Part shown: piece by piece, positions 54,312 through 63,681 of the stretch
How positions within the stretch are numbered: the first letter of the stretch is position 1
How the letters are laid out: each line of letters starts with the position of its first letter
Assembly (NCBI GenBank): GCA_024233835.1
Contig: JACKPC010000006.1
Location: 186,001 to 250,000, forward strand
Direction of reading: 5' to 3'
Length of the DNA: 64,000 bases
Source of the DNA: Leptospiraceae bacterium
GTDB taxonomy: Bacteria > Spirochaetota > Leptospiria > Leptospirales > Leptospiraceae
The notes under the pieces: model-generated
Seen by the model: only the letters and a program-made list of their open reading frames with translations
Database searches by the model: none
What the model was told of the DNA's origin: nothing
Made by a program: the position numbers and the translations under genes

Positions 54312-54983
54312 ATGAATCAAGAAAAAGAATTGCACCCGGGCAAATCCCAATTTGTATCCAATGCCCTGTATTTTATAGGTAAATACCTTTATAAACCCCG
54401 TTTCAAGATAGTTTATGAGCTTACTGAAGAATTAAAAACACTGGAGGGGCCGGTACTTGTTTTGTCAAAGCACAGTAGTAATCATGATATTCCCATAGGA
54501 TACCGGGTTCTTGTGGATGCTTTTGGAAGGCATGCCTGGTGTATTATCAAAAAAAGTCTTACTCATCCCTTATTTTTTGATTTTTTTCAAAAAATAGGTG
54601 GGATTCCGATAGATAGGGATAATCCGGAAAAGAGTAAGGATAATCTCCTCTTTGCCAGGAAAAAAATGTATGAAGGGAATATAATGGTCCTTTTTCCTGA
54701 ACAACATCGGTTTCCCGGTACAATGGGGGAGGCTGCTGTTGCAGGCTTTCGATTTATTACCGGCAAACCGTCCGAAGCTCTTCCTGTGGTACTTGCAGGT
54801 TATGAATACAAGAATAACCTTTTTCGAAAAAGTGTAACCATACGTTTTGGTAAAGTAAAATACTATTCTAAATCAGATGCACCTGATCTCTTTCTGTATG
54901 AGTGTATGCAGGAAATCGCGAGACTTTCCGGTCTCGAATATACCTTTCCGGCACCGGTAGAAAAAAAGAAACGAGCTCCATAA
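54312..54983 (+). CDS. 1-acyl-glycerol-3-phosphate acyltransferase-like (PlsC fold)
   Basis: 223 residues from ATG 54312 with a GAGG ribosome site; a TTG 24 bp upstream is rejected. HSSNHD (His54..Asp59, H-x4-D) is the catalytic motif, then GGIPIDR and FPEQHRFPGTMG in place of the usual EGTR block. No membrane helix seen. Probably esterifies a lipid or glycolipid; the altered third motif suggests a non-standard acceptor. Confidence 0.78.
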   Translation: MNQEKELHPGKSQFVSNALYFIGKYLYKPRFKIVYELTEELKTLEGPVLVLSKHSSNHDIPIGYRVLVDAFGRHAWCIIKKSLTHPLFFDFFQKIGGIPIDRDNPEKSKDNLLFARKKMYEGNIMVLFPEQHRFPGTMGEAAVAGFRFITGKPSEALPVVLAGYEYKNNLFRKSVTIRFGKVKYYSKSDAPDLFLYECMQEIARLSGLEYTFPAPVEKKKRAP

Positions 54984-55100
54984 ATAATATTAAAAATTCA
55001 GACACATTATCAAATCAAGGTAAGGCAACTAAAATAAATGGACTTAAAATGAAATTCTTGTTTAATATTATGCTCTATGATTATATCGAAGGTATTGGTT

Positions 55101-55334
55101 ATGCTCCGTAAACTACTTCCTTATTTAATTAGCCTTACAATATATAGTTGTTACCAAAGTGGCAGAGAGGTGTGCGGTAATCGAGAAGAAGGCAGAAGAC
55201 AAGTCATTATTGCTTTCACGATAGTAGATGCCCCCGTTTCTAATTACGAAAGTGATGTAAGTCTATTAGATTATCTACTTAAAACATACTTAGCTTCTAA
55301 AAATTCAAGAAAAGATTGCAGCGGATACGTCTAA
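55101..55334 (+). CDS. Small putative lipoprotein (77 aa)
   Basis: MLRKLLPYLISLTIYSC is a short signal peptide with lipobox IYSC, then an Arg/Glu-rich mature part and CSGYV end. Start chosen at ATG 55101 for the lipobox. Converges with the 55331 gene, overlapping by 4 bp. Confidence 0.5.
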   Translation: MLRKLLPYLISLTIYSCYQSGREVCGNREEGRRQVIIAFTIVDAPVSNYESDVSLLDYLLKTYLASKNSRKDCSGYV

Positions 55335-56092
55335 AAATACTCATCCGATTTTATGCTGATAGAATAATCCTTATCAAGTTTCAGTCCCTCATAGTCTATT
55401 ACATCTTTACTGATGCTTATCGTAAAACCTGTTTTTCTTGCTATATTGACATTGAGTTTTAGAATATTCTCATAGGAGCTAATTAAATTAATTGTGAATG
55501 AAATGTCTTCTCCTGTATCTTTTTTTAAGCTTATCCAGGAACTCTGTATCTTACTTGCATCCATCTCCCGTGTAAAATATAAGGAGATCGATTGAATGTC
55601 CACCGAACTAAAAATGATAGAACTTTTAGTTGTGCTTTCCCCGGTCAGTGTAAATACACTTACATCTACCGGGATTAGTGAGTTTACCTCTGTCGAACAT
55701 AATCCCACATTCGTATAGGCTTTGTGAACATAACAGCTATAAAAATCCGGCATAAAGCTTGTATCGGCTGATGCACTTTTCATCGTATCCGTAAAACCAA
55801 GTTCCTTGCAGGTTTTTGAACTGAGCTGTCTGTTTGCCTGTGGAGCAACGGAAGAGTTACAGAAACTTTCCGGTGTAAAATTAAAACCGGTTCCATTTCC
55901 CGTATAATTATCGATACAGGTAAACTTCCCTGCATACCTGTAAATACAGTTTTTTTTGACTGTATTTGCATTCAATTGCTGTAAAACAAGCGAAGAAGCT
56001 AAAAGAGTATTTTGCTCTTTTTTCTTGTCTTCTTTGTTTGTGCAGGCACCTGTAAGAAATATTAAAATCATTATATATACTATACTTTTCAT
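55331..56092 (-). CDS. Putative lipoprotein with Ig-like C-terminal part (253 aa)
   Basis: Signal peptide MKSIVYIMILIFLTGAC (lipobox TGAC), a Lys/Glu/Asn spacer, a Cys-rich middle (six Cys, about 49-131), then SIIFSSVDIQSISLYFTREMD.., a Big_5-like strand pattern. Last gene of the exported-protein operon; a decayed partial copy lies at 54071-54272. Likely at the cell surface. Confidence 0.7.
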   Translation of the reverse strand: MKSIVYIMILIFLTGACTNKEDKKKEQNTLLASSLVLQQLNANTVKKNCIYRYAGKFTCIDNYTGNGTGFNFTPESFCNSSVAPQANRQLSSKTCKELGFTDTMKSASADTSFMPDFYSCYVHKAYTNVGLCSTEVNSLIPVDVSVFTLTGESTTKSSIIFSSVDIQSISLYFTREMDASKIQSSWISLKKDTGEDISFTINLISSYENILKLNVNIARKTGFTISISKDVIDYEGLKLDKDYSISIKSDEYF

Positions 56093-56104
56093 TGTGTTAT
56101 CCTT

Positions 56105-56431
56105 TTAGTCCGTAAAGCTTCCTTTCATTTTTATACAGTTTATTTTTGCAGCATTCCTTGTCCATACCGGGTAATAGTAAAAAGTCCTTAACATTTTACC
56201 GGCAGCTGAAGCTACACTGCACTTCCCGGCAATTTCCTTTTCAACACATTTTTCTTTTTGGTAGCTGAGACCGCTAAACTGTGAGCACAGCCTTTGAATT
56301 TCTTCCTGTGTTTCAGAGTTTTGCAATTCAATACATTGTCCTCCTTTCCTGATAAAACAACTCCCATTTTCCGCAAACAAGGCACTCAAACTCATTAATA
56401 CAAACAGAATTCCTAATATTTTCATCATCAT
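56105..56431 (-). CDS. Small secreted Cys-containing protein (108 aa)
   Basis: Signal peptide MMMKILGILFVLMSLSALFA, mature part with Cys spaced as in CFIRKGGQCIELQ..LCSQF..KCVEKEIAGKC..NC, six in all, suited to three disulphides. Starts 12 bp after the SGNH gene. No family recognised. Confidence 0.6.
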   Translation of the reverse strand: MMMKILGILFVLMSLSALFAENGSCFIRKGGQCIELQNSETQEEIQRLCSQFSGLSYQKEKCVEKEIAGKCSVASAAGKMLRTFYYYPVWTRNAAKINCIKMKGSFTD

Positions 56432-56443
56432 TTTCTTCTTCCT

Positions 56444-57589
56444 TTATAGTTTACACTTCTTAAAAAAGAAACACCAGAACAAAAGATATAGATCATCATC
56501 TCCACTTCCTCCTTCATGTGTAACTTCTCCACTACCATCCGTATTCACATCCGAATTATTATTGGCATCAGCCATCATATTATAATTGTCTTCAAAAAAG
56601 CCCATCCCCCGCATTTTATCTCCTATTAGTCTTCCCCAGACGGTAAAGCCACTTGCACTCGGATGAATCATATCGGACATAAGGCGAGGATCTACTACAT
56701 AGGGTTCATCTGTATATTCTAATAGTTGGAAACATCGCCACACAGGTTGGTGTTCCAGCTTTAAGGCCTTTTCTGCAAACATAGGGGTACGCCTTTGCTG
56801 CATCTGAGTCAGGATAGGTTCCAAATTCATCAATCCTATAGATGCTGCAGTAGGTATGTCAAGAAAGCGTTTCCAGCTCGCACTCATAGCGGACTTATAT
56901 TGCTCCGCCGCAGTAATATCCAGTGCATGACTTCCGATACATTGTATCAGTTTTCCCTCCACCAATTGCCAGTCCACGGCTATGGGCTTATCATAAATTA
57001 AATCCCAATATTTTCGACTAAAATCAGGAAGATAATTTTTTGAAGTTCCAAGCCGAAAGGAGTTGGAAATGGCTGGATAATGCCCGGAAAGAAGAACGTT
57101 TTTTCCTTTCCTGTAAAGGAGACTCACTATCCTTTCATTATTGTTAGCTACCATACTAACAACCCTTGAATACCGCCAGGGCAAGTAATACAGGGTGCCT
57201 ATGTGGGCAAGGAAGTCATTCCCGCCAATATGAAAAACCACGTTTTTATGAATTTTATAGTTCGGACTATTGGGTGTCAGACAGGTTACTAAATGTTTAA
57301 GTAGACCAACCGACGTTTCCCCATTTACCCCAAAGTTCTGCACATTCCAGCCGAGTGCTTCGAGATACACATCTATAGGTAAAAATACCAGCCCCGCATA
57401 GTCCATGCGACTATCGCCATATATCGTCGCCTTCGTATTTTCGTTGTATAGACCGGCTGTGCTGCATTTGTCATTTTGCTCCTCTTCATTATAAGTAGGA
57501 GCAGGTCTTCCTTTAAATTGTACCTGTGCAAATACATTACTATTCATGATAGTAATTAAACTTACTAAAAATATTAGAATTGTGTTCAT
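56444..57589 (-). CDS. Secreted SGNH/GDSL hydrolase A
   Basis: 381 residues from ATG 57589, which has AGGAGAGAAGT upstream; the longer frame to 57697 adds residues before the signal peptide. MNTILIFLVSLITIMNSNVFAQ is the signal peptide. Catalytic blocks: IYGDSRMDY (Ser60), NFGVNGETS (block II Gly), HIGGNDFL (Asn124) and DMIHPSASGF (Asp/His). A C-terminal tail is Asp/Gly/Glu-rich and ends with FFFKKCKL. First of three such proteins in this operon. Probably a secreted esterase or lipase of unknown substrate. Confidence 0.78.
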   Translation of the reverse strand: MNTILIFLVSLITIMNSNVFAQVQFKGRPAPTYNEEEQNDKCSTAGLYNENTKATIYGDSRMDYAGLVFLPIDVYLEALGWNVQNFGVNGETSVGLLKHLVTCLTPNSPNYKIHKNVVFHIGGNDFLAHIGTLYYLPWRYSRVVSMVANNNERIVSLLYRKGKNVLLSGHYPAISNSFRLGTSKNYLPDFSRKYWDLIYDKPIAVDWQLVEGKLIQCIGSHALDITAAEQYKSAMSASWKRFLDIPTAASIGLMNLEPILTQMQQRRTPMFAEKALKLEHQPVWRCFQLLEYTDEPYVVDPRLMSDMIHPSASGFTVWGRLIGDKMRGMGFFEDNYNMMADANNNSDVNTDGSGEVTHEGGSGDDDLYLLFWCFFFKKCKL

Positions 57590-57599
57590 ACTTCTCTCC

Positions 57600-58148
57600 T
57601 TATTCGTATTCAACTTCAAAATCACAGGGCGCATTTGAATGTAAAGATACAGATACGAGATACAATTCAGAATTAAAAGAAACCTCGCATTCCTCATAAA
57701 AACCTTTATTGCCAGCTATATAGTTCTTAACACGATAGTCACAATCCATCGGTGAAAGTCCATTTTCTGTATTTCCGTATGTTCTTACATTATTTGTACA
57801 ATAACTATATCCTCTTGCAAGACTACAATTCTCACTCAAGATAGTGATTTTAACTTTCGCTGGTTTTATAGATGGGTATATTTTATAAATATTACCCTGA
57901 TGTTTAATAGTTGCTTTATACAGCACTGGTATTGAATGTTCCAATGTAGGGTAATTCCAAAAACTTTGACACTTATCTCCCTCTTGGATTGCACGCAGTA
58001 GCTGCTCAACTAGAACAACAGTAGCTCCGACACCACCCATATCATCATCCAATTTCTGAATTCTTGTTTTCTTTTCCGGGCAGGAGATGAGAAAAAAGAT
58101 TAGGAATAGCATAAGGATTGGTTTATAAACCACGGCGGATAAGTTCAT
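57600..58148 (-). CDS. Short lipoprotein in the SGNH operon (182 aa)
   Basis: Start at ATG 58148, six bases after AGGAGG. MNLSAVVYKPILMLFLIFFLISC gives lipobox LISC. Mature part with Cys residues and AKVKITILSENCSLARGYSYC.., beta-rich. Its start overlaps the metalloprotease gene by 26 bp. No family recognised. Confidence 0.65.
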   Translation of the reverse strand: MNLSAVVYKPILMLFLIFFLISCPEKKTRIQKLDDDMGGVGATVVLVEQLLRAIQEGDKCQSFWNYPTLEHSIPVLYKATIKHQGNIYKIYPSIKPAKVKITILSENCSLARGYSYCTNNVRTYGNTENGLSPMDCDYRVKNYIAGNKGFYEECEVSFNSELYLVSVSLHSNAPCDFEVEYE

Positions 58149-59289
58149 CTGATGCCTCCTTGCGTATCGTAACATGACGATTGAGTATGTTTTCATAATA
58201 CAATGCGTCAAAGTTGGCTTCCGTTTCCATGATGGCTTTTAAGCGATAGTAAGAATTTATAGCCGATACCGAATTCATTCTCAATGTTTCCAATTCTTTA
58301 TCTGTTAATGATGGAATTCTACTTTCTATATCTACAAAATAAAGGTTCATATCTATGCTTTCCTGACTCATAGCTTCTGACAAACTTAGTTTTTTCCTTT
58401 CGTATGCTTCTCCCTTTGCTTTCGCTTCCATCTCCTTATCGATCTCTTCCTGGCTTGCAGGAATATAGGTCAAAGACTCCATGAAATTTTTTCTTATATC
58501 TGCTTCAGATGGTAATAGAAATGCATATAAGACTTCTTCATTTTCTAATATAGACATGCCTTCTATTTCGTAAGGCTTTAGAACATAGTCTCCACTTTTA
58601 GGAAAATGATTCACTACTTCTCCATAGAGCTTTCTTACACCTTCTATGTCATCTACAACAGGAACTACATTTCCAGAAAAAAAGTGTGTATACATCACTG
58701 AGTTTTCCTGTGGATTCGATGTCGGGATAGCTGTATTTTGTCTATTTAAACAGGCAGCATCAGTGTCGCCTTTCAGGCAATGATTTAGTCCCAGAGTATG
58801 ACCAAATTCATGTAGAAGAAGCTTCTGCAAGTTTTCTAACTTTGCATCTAATTCAACGGCAAGATCCGGGTTTAGTTGTGTGTCTGCTCTCTGGATTTCA
58901 TCTCCACAGATCCAGATAAAGCTACAGGCGTGGGAGGTACAGTCAGGATCATTATTTTCCCCAACATATATAGTATCTTCCGTGCTCTGCAACTCTTTCA
59001 GGCTATCTTCCGAGCAATTCATGTTCGTTGGAGACTTTGGCCTTTTCGTATCAATTTCACCTCTATAGTAAAAACTGACTTTTGCATTCGCGCTACTGAA
59101 CCAGGTATCAGCAGATTCTTTGATTTTCTCAAGAAACTCATTTTGAGTATATCCGGTATAACCTGTATCTGCATTTACCCTGTAATTAACAATCGGGAAA
59201 AAACCCACTCTTCTGGGTCTTAAAACAGAAGAGTAAAACATGAAGTGCGAAAATGACAGGAACAAAAATATTAGAAATAGCTTTTTCAT
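58123..59289 (-). CDS. Secreted matrixin-type zinc metalloprotease
   Basis: 388 residues from ATG 59289 (GAGGA upstream). Signal peptide MKKLFLIFLFLSFSHFMFYSS. The zinc site HEFGHTLGLNH (160-170) has all three His ligands and the Glu, the HExxHxxGxxH pattern of metzincins; a Met-turn is likely at NSVMYTHFF. SFIWICGDEIQRAD, ahead of it, and a Cys pair fit a secreted enzyme. The C-terminal ~190 residues are helical and not recognised. Probably acts on host or environmental protein. Confidence 0.8.
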   Translation of the reverse strand: MKKLFLIFLFLSFSHFMFYSSVLRPRRVGFFPIVNYRVNADTGYTGYTQNEFLEKIKESADTWFSSANAKVSFYYRGEIDTKRPKSPTNMNCSEDSLKELQSTEDTIYVGENNDPDCTSHACSFIWICGDEIQRADTQLNPDLAVELDAKLENLQKLLLHEFGHTLGLNHCLKGDTDAACLNRQNTAIPTSNPQENSVMYTHFFSGNVVPVVDDIEGVRKLYGEVVNHFPKSGDYVLKPYEIEGMSILENEEVLYAFLLPSEADIRKNFMESLTYIPASQEEIDKEMEAKAKGEAYERKKLSLSEAMSQESIDMNLYFVDIESRIPSLTDKELETLRMNSVSAINSYYRLKAIMETEANFDALYYENILNRHVTIRKEASDELIRRGL

Positions 59290-59299
59290 TTGAATCCTC

Positions 59300-60793
59300 T
59301 TATTTACAAATTTTAAAGACGTAACAGAGAATGATAAGACACTGATCGTTACAACCGGGACCATGATCTGCTTCATAACCTGGCGGATCTATACTATCCG
59401 TTCTTGTCGCTTCATTCATTTTTAAATGTTCCATTGCCGGGATGATTACACTTGCCCATTTTCCATAGCCTGCCACATGGTTTATATGAATTCCATCATC
59501 AAGACTAAAGACCACGGCATCATGACCACTCATCCATAAGCCTTTATCCGCACACCACCAGCAACCCCTGCTATTGGAACCGGGATCCTGAAAAAACGAA
59601 TACATGTGTATGTAAGGGATTCCTCCCCTTTTATATGCCATCACATTTTCCCAGAACTGTAATTTAAACATCTGTCGACTGACCCAGGTATGGTCTGTGC
59701 ATACTTTCGATGGAGATAATTTTCCACAATCTCTATAATTAATAACAGTAGAAATTAGAGCATTTCTTGTTAGAAAAGGAATCATAGACTCATAGTAGAG
59801 AAGAAGAATTCCCCCCAACTGTTTCAATGTATTCTCGGCATTTAGTATATTCCCTTCATTCTCTACCATATTATCATTGGGTTTTTCGTAAAATCCAAAT
59901 CTTCTAAAAATCGGGTTCAGTACAGGTATAACTGTCGGATCTAAAGAAACAGCCGGCAGGTTACCCAATAGCATAAAAAGTCGTCCCCTTCCCCAATCAC
60001 TCCTGTCTATCACCCCATCATTGTTCCTATCCGGACAGGTTCTACTTTGATTCTGTGTTGAATACTGGTAGCATTGGGTTGGAAAAGCCTTATCCCCTTC
60101 AATACAGGATTCCGGGGCAACCGCAGTACCATCTGCATCAAAGTCACCGCAACCGTTGTTCCCTTTGTGGTGATGGGTCGCTATCCTTTCTATATTGTTC
60201 AAAACCTGGTTACGACGAAAAGGAACTGCCCACCAGAGCGGTTGCAGAATCCCTTTGAAAACATGAAAATCATTTCCCCCTATCATCATGATACTCCTCG
60301 GTGGAAGCTGCATCCTCTGGTTTACCTGAGCTGTAGTCTGGTTCTCACAATTATCAAAGTGTTCTCTCCAGGCAGAGGAAGTGGAACCGGCTGCACCGAG
60401 GTTCGTAACCTTAAATTGACCGTTCGAAAGATAGGTATTCCAGAGGGTTTCTTTACCGGTGTCTCCGCCATAGTGGGTCAGACTGTCGCCTATGAGGGAG
60501 ACGTAAATATCATTTTTGTCTCCGTTGTCGGTTTTCGTTGGGGGTTTATAGGATTTGTCCGAACAACCATGCGAGTTGATAATCGATCTACCTGCCAGCA
60601 GGGTAACTAAATCACTCTTGGTGAAAGAACCTGTCTCGCAACTGGCTTCCATTCCGGGCAGATTTGACAGGTAAGGAAAATTGCATATACTCAAAACACC
60701 CACCTTCTCCAGTAGTTCGCTTAAATAGCTGGCTTCTGTTTTGAGAGGAAACATAAGATATAACGCAAATACAAATATACTCAAATACTTCAT
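59300..60793 (-). CDS. Secreted SGNH/GDSL hydrolase B with a Ca-binding-like insert
   Basis: 497 residues. Signal peptide MKYLSIFVFALYLMFPLKTEA. LIGDSLTHY (Ser104), NLGAAGSTS, MIGGNDFHV and DDGIHINHVAGYG supply the four SGNH blocks. Between blocks III and V is a Cys-rich insert with CPDRNNDGVIDRSDWG, a D-x-N-x-D-G-x-I-D loop of EF-hand/dockerin style. Paralogue of the proteins at 56444 and 61466 though highly diverged. Ends with CNDQCLIILCYVFKICK, a hydrophobic Cys tail. Confidence 0.75.
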   Translation of the reverse strand: MKYLSIFVFALYLMFPLKTEASYLSELLEKVGVLSICNFPYLSNLPGMEASCETGSFTKSDLVTLLAGRSIINSHGCSDKSYKPPTKTDNGDKNDIYVSLIGDSLTHYGGDTGKETLWNTYLSNGQFKVTNLGAAGSTSSAWREHFDNCENQTTAQVNQRMQLPPRSIMMIGGNDFHVFKGILQPLWWAVPFRRNQVLNNIERIATHHHKGNNGCGDFDADGTAVAPESCIEGDKAFPTQCYQYSTQNQSRTCPDRNNDGVIDRSDWGRGRLFMLLGNLPAVSLDPTVIPVLNPIFRRFGFYEKPNDNMVENEGNILNAENTLKQLGGILLLYYESMIPFLTRNALISTVINYRDCGKLSPSKVCTDHTWVSRQMFKLQFWENVMAYKRGGIPYIHMYSFFQDPGSNSRGCWWCADKGLWMSGHDAVVFSLDDGIHINHVAGYGKWASVIIPAMEHLKMNEATRTDSIDPPGYEADHGPGCNDQCLIILCYVFKICK

Positions 60794-60794
60794 T

Positions 60795-61445
60795 TTATTC
60801 TCCTATTGTACTGGAACAAAGAACGTAGTTCCTGTTTGTTTTTAATTCATAATAGTAATTTTCTTTCCATAAGAAATATATCGCATTCGAATCATACTTA
60901 TTATCAATTCTGTACCATATCTTAGTTCCCTCTCTTATATGCTTATAGGCATAATTAAAAATATATGCTTGATTTAACTCTTTCCCTCTTATTACCTTCC
61001 ATTTACGCCCCAGTAAAGTTTCGGCATCACAGCTCTTGTAGGCTTCGCTATTCCCATTTCCATTGAGAGTATAGTCTTCCCCGGTACAGGAATAATCCAG
61101 TTTATCACAGAACTGGAGTTGCTGTGCTCCGTAGTAATCTGATTCCGAGCCTGTACCCTTACAGTCGTTTTCCTCTTTTCGGTAGACCTGTCCCTGCAAG
61201 CACTTTTTCAAGATAGCTATTGTTCCAAGGCTAGCATTGTCTCCTCTTCGGATTATATTAAGCTCCACCGTTCCATCCTTCTTATCAATATAATGGTAAT
61301 CCGTTTTTTTGTATTCATATTCCCATTGTAATAGGCTTCCATAAAATATGATGCTATTGTTTACTGCATCATGGGAAGGATCCTCATTAGTATCACAGAA
61401 TATAAACAAAGACAAAATTAGTGAAAGGGTTAATAATGCTTTCAT
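60795..61445 (-). CDS. Short lipoprotein in the SGNH operon (216 aa)
   Basis: MKALLTLSLILSLFIFC (lipobox FIFC) then NEDPSHD.., mature part with about ten Cys and repeated short aromatic pairs (YEYKKTDYHYIDKKD). One base separates it from SGNH B. No family recognised. Confidence 0.65.
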   Translation of the reverse strand: MKALLTLSLILSLFIFCDTNEDPSHDAVNNSIIFYGSLLQWEYEYKKTDYHYIDKKDGTVELNIIRRGDNASLGTIAILKKCLQGQVYRKEENDCKGTGSESDYYGAQQLQFCDKLDYSCTGEDYTLNGNGNSEAYKSCDAETLLGRKWKVIRGKELNQAYIFNYAYKHIREGTKIWYRIDNKYDSNAIYFLWKENYYYELKTNRNYVLCSSTIGE

Positions 61446-61465
61446 TGTCTTACTCTTTTAGTTTA

Positions 61466-63160
61466 TTATAAGCTAAAGACATACACATTTTTTTCAACAG
61501 TGCGCAAATCTCTATCAGTCATCCTCACTTTAAAACTCCATAAATATTTACTTCTATTTACTGGTCCTCCAATAATCCGTCCCTGCTTATCAATAATTCC
61601 AGGAGCTGTTTCTCCTTCTACAAGTTCAAATTTGAAAGGTGCTTGCCCGCTTGTCGGTTTTAGCTGAATTGCAAACTGTTCAAACCAACTTACTCCACAG
61701 GGTGTTCCAAATGCACAGCCAGTAAAATCAGGTTCTGCTGATTTTTCTTCTTCTGTTAAAGCCGGGCAAGCTTCAGTTCCATGAATGTAATAATTCCCCG
61801 GATTGATTAAATCTAAATTATCATGGGTAATAAATCCACATTCGAAAAACGCTCGTTCTCCAAAAGTATTATAGGCATGAGAATTTTCTACAGGAAATCC
61901 AAGAAAACCTTCTGCTCCTCCATTCTCAAGATAGCCTGTAAGAGTATATCCTCCAATAGAAAAAGCAACATCTCCTCCTTCTTTTAGATAGATATAAACA
62001 CCATTAAAATTTTTCTTGTATCCCAGAATAAGTCCATCCGGGTTTTTTATTATCTCCAAAGGAACTGTGAAAAACAATTCGGGATTCACTCCGATTTCTA
62101 ATGCCCTTAGATTAATTGCCATATCCATCTTTTTATATTTTTCATCCTGTCCGGGAACAGTTAAATTTGCCAGTTCTGGATTTATTGGAAACCAGCCTAT
62201 ATTTACCATTTTGAAGGCAAGCATTTTTCCCCAGGCTGCATTCCCCTCTCCTGAAAAGTGAATCCCATCTGCTAATTGTCCTGCTTCCACATAATAGGAT
62301 GCTTGATTATATAATACATTGTGCAGATACGGATAAAACATGTCCAGTAGATGAACACGTGAACCATGTCTTTTGAATAAGGTAGGATAAAGCTCGGTAG
62401 CATATTTAATTTGTAATCTCCCAAAATAGGTTACTAATCTCACTGCTTTTTTCCATGTGAAATTTGCTCCTGAATCATAAAACCATATATTAGAATTAAA
62501 AGCAGGTGCAGCTGTCATTAATAGTAACTCATGAGGCTTTTGTACAATAGGAATCTGGTTGGAAAGAAAATAATTAGATACCTTATACATCCCAGCGACA
62601 ACTTTGTTCTCATGAGCTTCCATATGCCAGAGCCAAAAAGCTTCATCCTTTGGATTCTTCTTTCCGGTCAGGTAACTATAAATTGCTTCAACTGGGTTTT
62701 TTCTAAATTCCCAGAGCAAATATAGTGCACTTACGTTCTCTAACTCCTGGTAAAATGTAAGAATATCATTTCCTCCTAATTGAAGAATTGCCTTTTCTGC
62801 TGTTAGATAAGGTGCATGATATGTACCCATACATTCATCAATCCTATAGTCCCAATTGCCTTCATCCTTGCCATTGTTCGGCAGAAGATGGGATTTATAC
62901 GTTGCCCTTGAACCACCCCAACCTAAATTTTGTATTGCATTTAAATGTGATCTATCAATAATTTGAGTATTATTAATTCCGGCATTTAATATATATTTTG
63001 AAGTAGGATCGGTAGCAATTATTTGGGAACGACTATCTCCGATAATTGTTATTTGAGTGTCGTATGCTGAAATCAAACAACTGGGTGGTGAAAATTGAGC
63101 TTGTAAAAAACCTATTGGAATCATATATAAAATTAGATTAAATAAATACTTCTTTTTCAT
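61466..63160 (-). CDS. Secreted SGNH/GDSL hydrolase C with LGFP-like and Ig-like ends
   Basis: 564 residues from ATG 63160 (GAGG upstream). Signal peptide MKKKYLFNLILYMIPIGFLQAQ. IIGDSRSQI (Ser43), NLGWGGSRA, QLGGNDIL and GIHFSGEGNAAWG complete the SGNH blocks. After about residue 340 come GYLENGGAEGFLGFPVENSHA..FFECGFI, like an LGFP repeat (cell-wall or glycan binding), then a putative-Ig domain (PFKFELVEGETAPGIIDKQGRIIGGP). Largest member of the family here; likely attached to or acting on the envelope. Confidence 0.73.
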   Translation of the reverse strand: MKKKYLFNLILYMIPIGFLQAQFSPPSCLISAYDTQITIIGDSRSQIIATDPTSKYILNAGINNTQIIDRSHLNAIQNLGWGGSRATYKSHLLPNNGKDEGNWDYRIDECMGTYHAPYLTAEKAILQLGGNDILTFYQELENVSALYLLWEFRKNPVEAIYSYLTGKKNPKDEAFWLWHMEAHENKVVAGMYKVSNYFLSNQIPIVQKPHELLLMTAAPAFNSNIWFYDSGANFTWKKAVRLVTYFGRLQIKYATELYPTLFKRHGSRVHLLDMFYPYLHNVLYNQASYYVEAGQLADGIHFSGEGNAAWGKMLAFKMVNIGWFPINPELANLTVPGQDEKYKKMDMAINLRALEIGVNPELFFTVPLEIIKNPDGLILGYKKNFNGVYIYLKEGGDVAFSIGGYTLTGYLENGGAEGFLGFPVENSHAYNTFGERAFFECGFITHDNLDLINPGNYYIHGTEACPALTEEEKSAEPDFTGCAFGTPCGVSWFEQFAIQLKPTSGQAPFKFELVEGETAPGIIDKQGRIIGGPVNRSKYLWSFKVRMTDRDLRTVEKNVYVFSL

Positions 63161-63171
63161 TGTTTTTTCCT

Positions 63172-63681
63172 CTATCTTATATTTACTATTAATTTTTGAA
63201 ACTGAAATGTTTGTATACAATATAATATATCATTATTATAATAGGTATCAAAGATTCCCATGTGATTTATATCAAAAATAATCCTTTTTAATTCATAACC
63301 TGGTGGTGGATTTGAAACTTCACTTCGATACCACTCATAGTTTCCATTAAGTGCATTAAAACTTTGTTCGGGAGTTTTACATGCTAATCGTATTCTTTCT
63401 GTTATTGATGATGTAATGATAGGTTGCTTTGTATCATAGTTATAGATTAATCCACTATCAACTTTTTGTGTTAAGCATCCACCTGAACCATGACCTTCTT
63501 CCTTAACACTACCTTCCTGATTACAAGAGTTAATCCATTCTATCTGTTTTTGAAGCATATAACAGGCATCACCATTTTCCTGTTTAGTTCCAAAACAAGA
63601 TGTCTTTTTATCGGAACAACCGTAAAAGATAAAAAAGAAAAGACTTATATACATTAACAAATCATCTTTGAACCAATTCAT
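63172..63681 (-). CDS. Short lipoprotein in the SGNH operon (169 aa)
   Basis: ATG 63681 has GGAGGAAATGAAAA before it; MYISLFFFIFYGC follows as signal peptide with lipobox FYGC. Mature part has about seven Cys and the motif PPPGYELKRIIFDINHMGIFD. Overlaps the upstream gene by 20 bp. No family recognised. Confidence 0.62.
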   Translation of the reverse strand: MNWFKDDLLMYISLFFFIFYGCSDKKTSCFGTKQENGDACYMLQKQIEWINSCNQEGSVKEEGHGSGGCLTQKVDSGLIYNYDTKQPIITSSITERIRLACKTPEQSFNALNGNYEWYRSEVSNPPPGYELKRIIFDINHMGIFDTYYNNDILYCIQTFQFQKLIVNIR

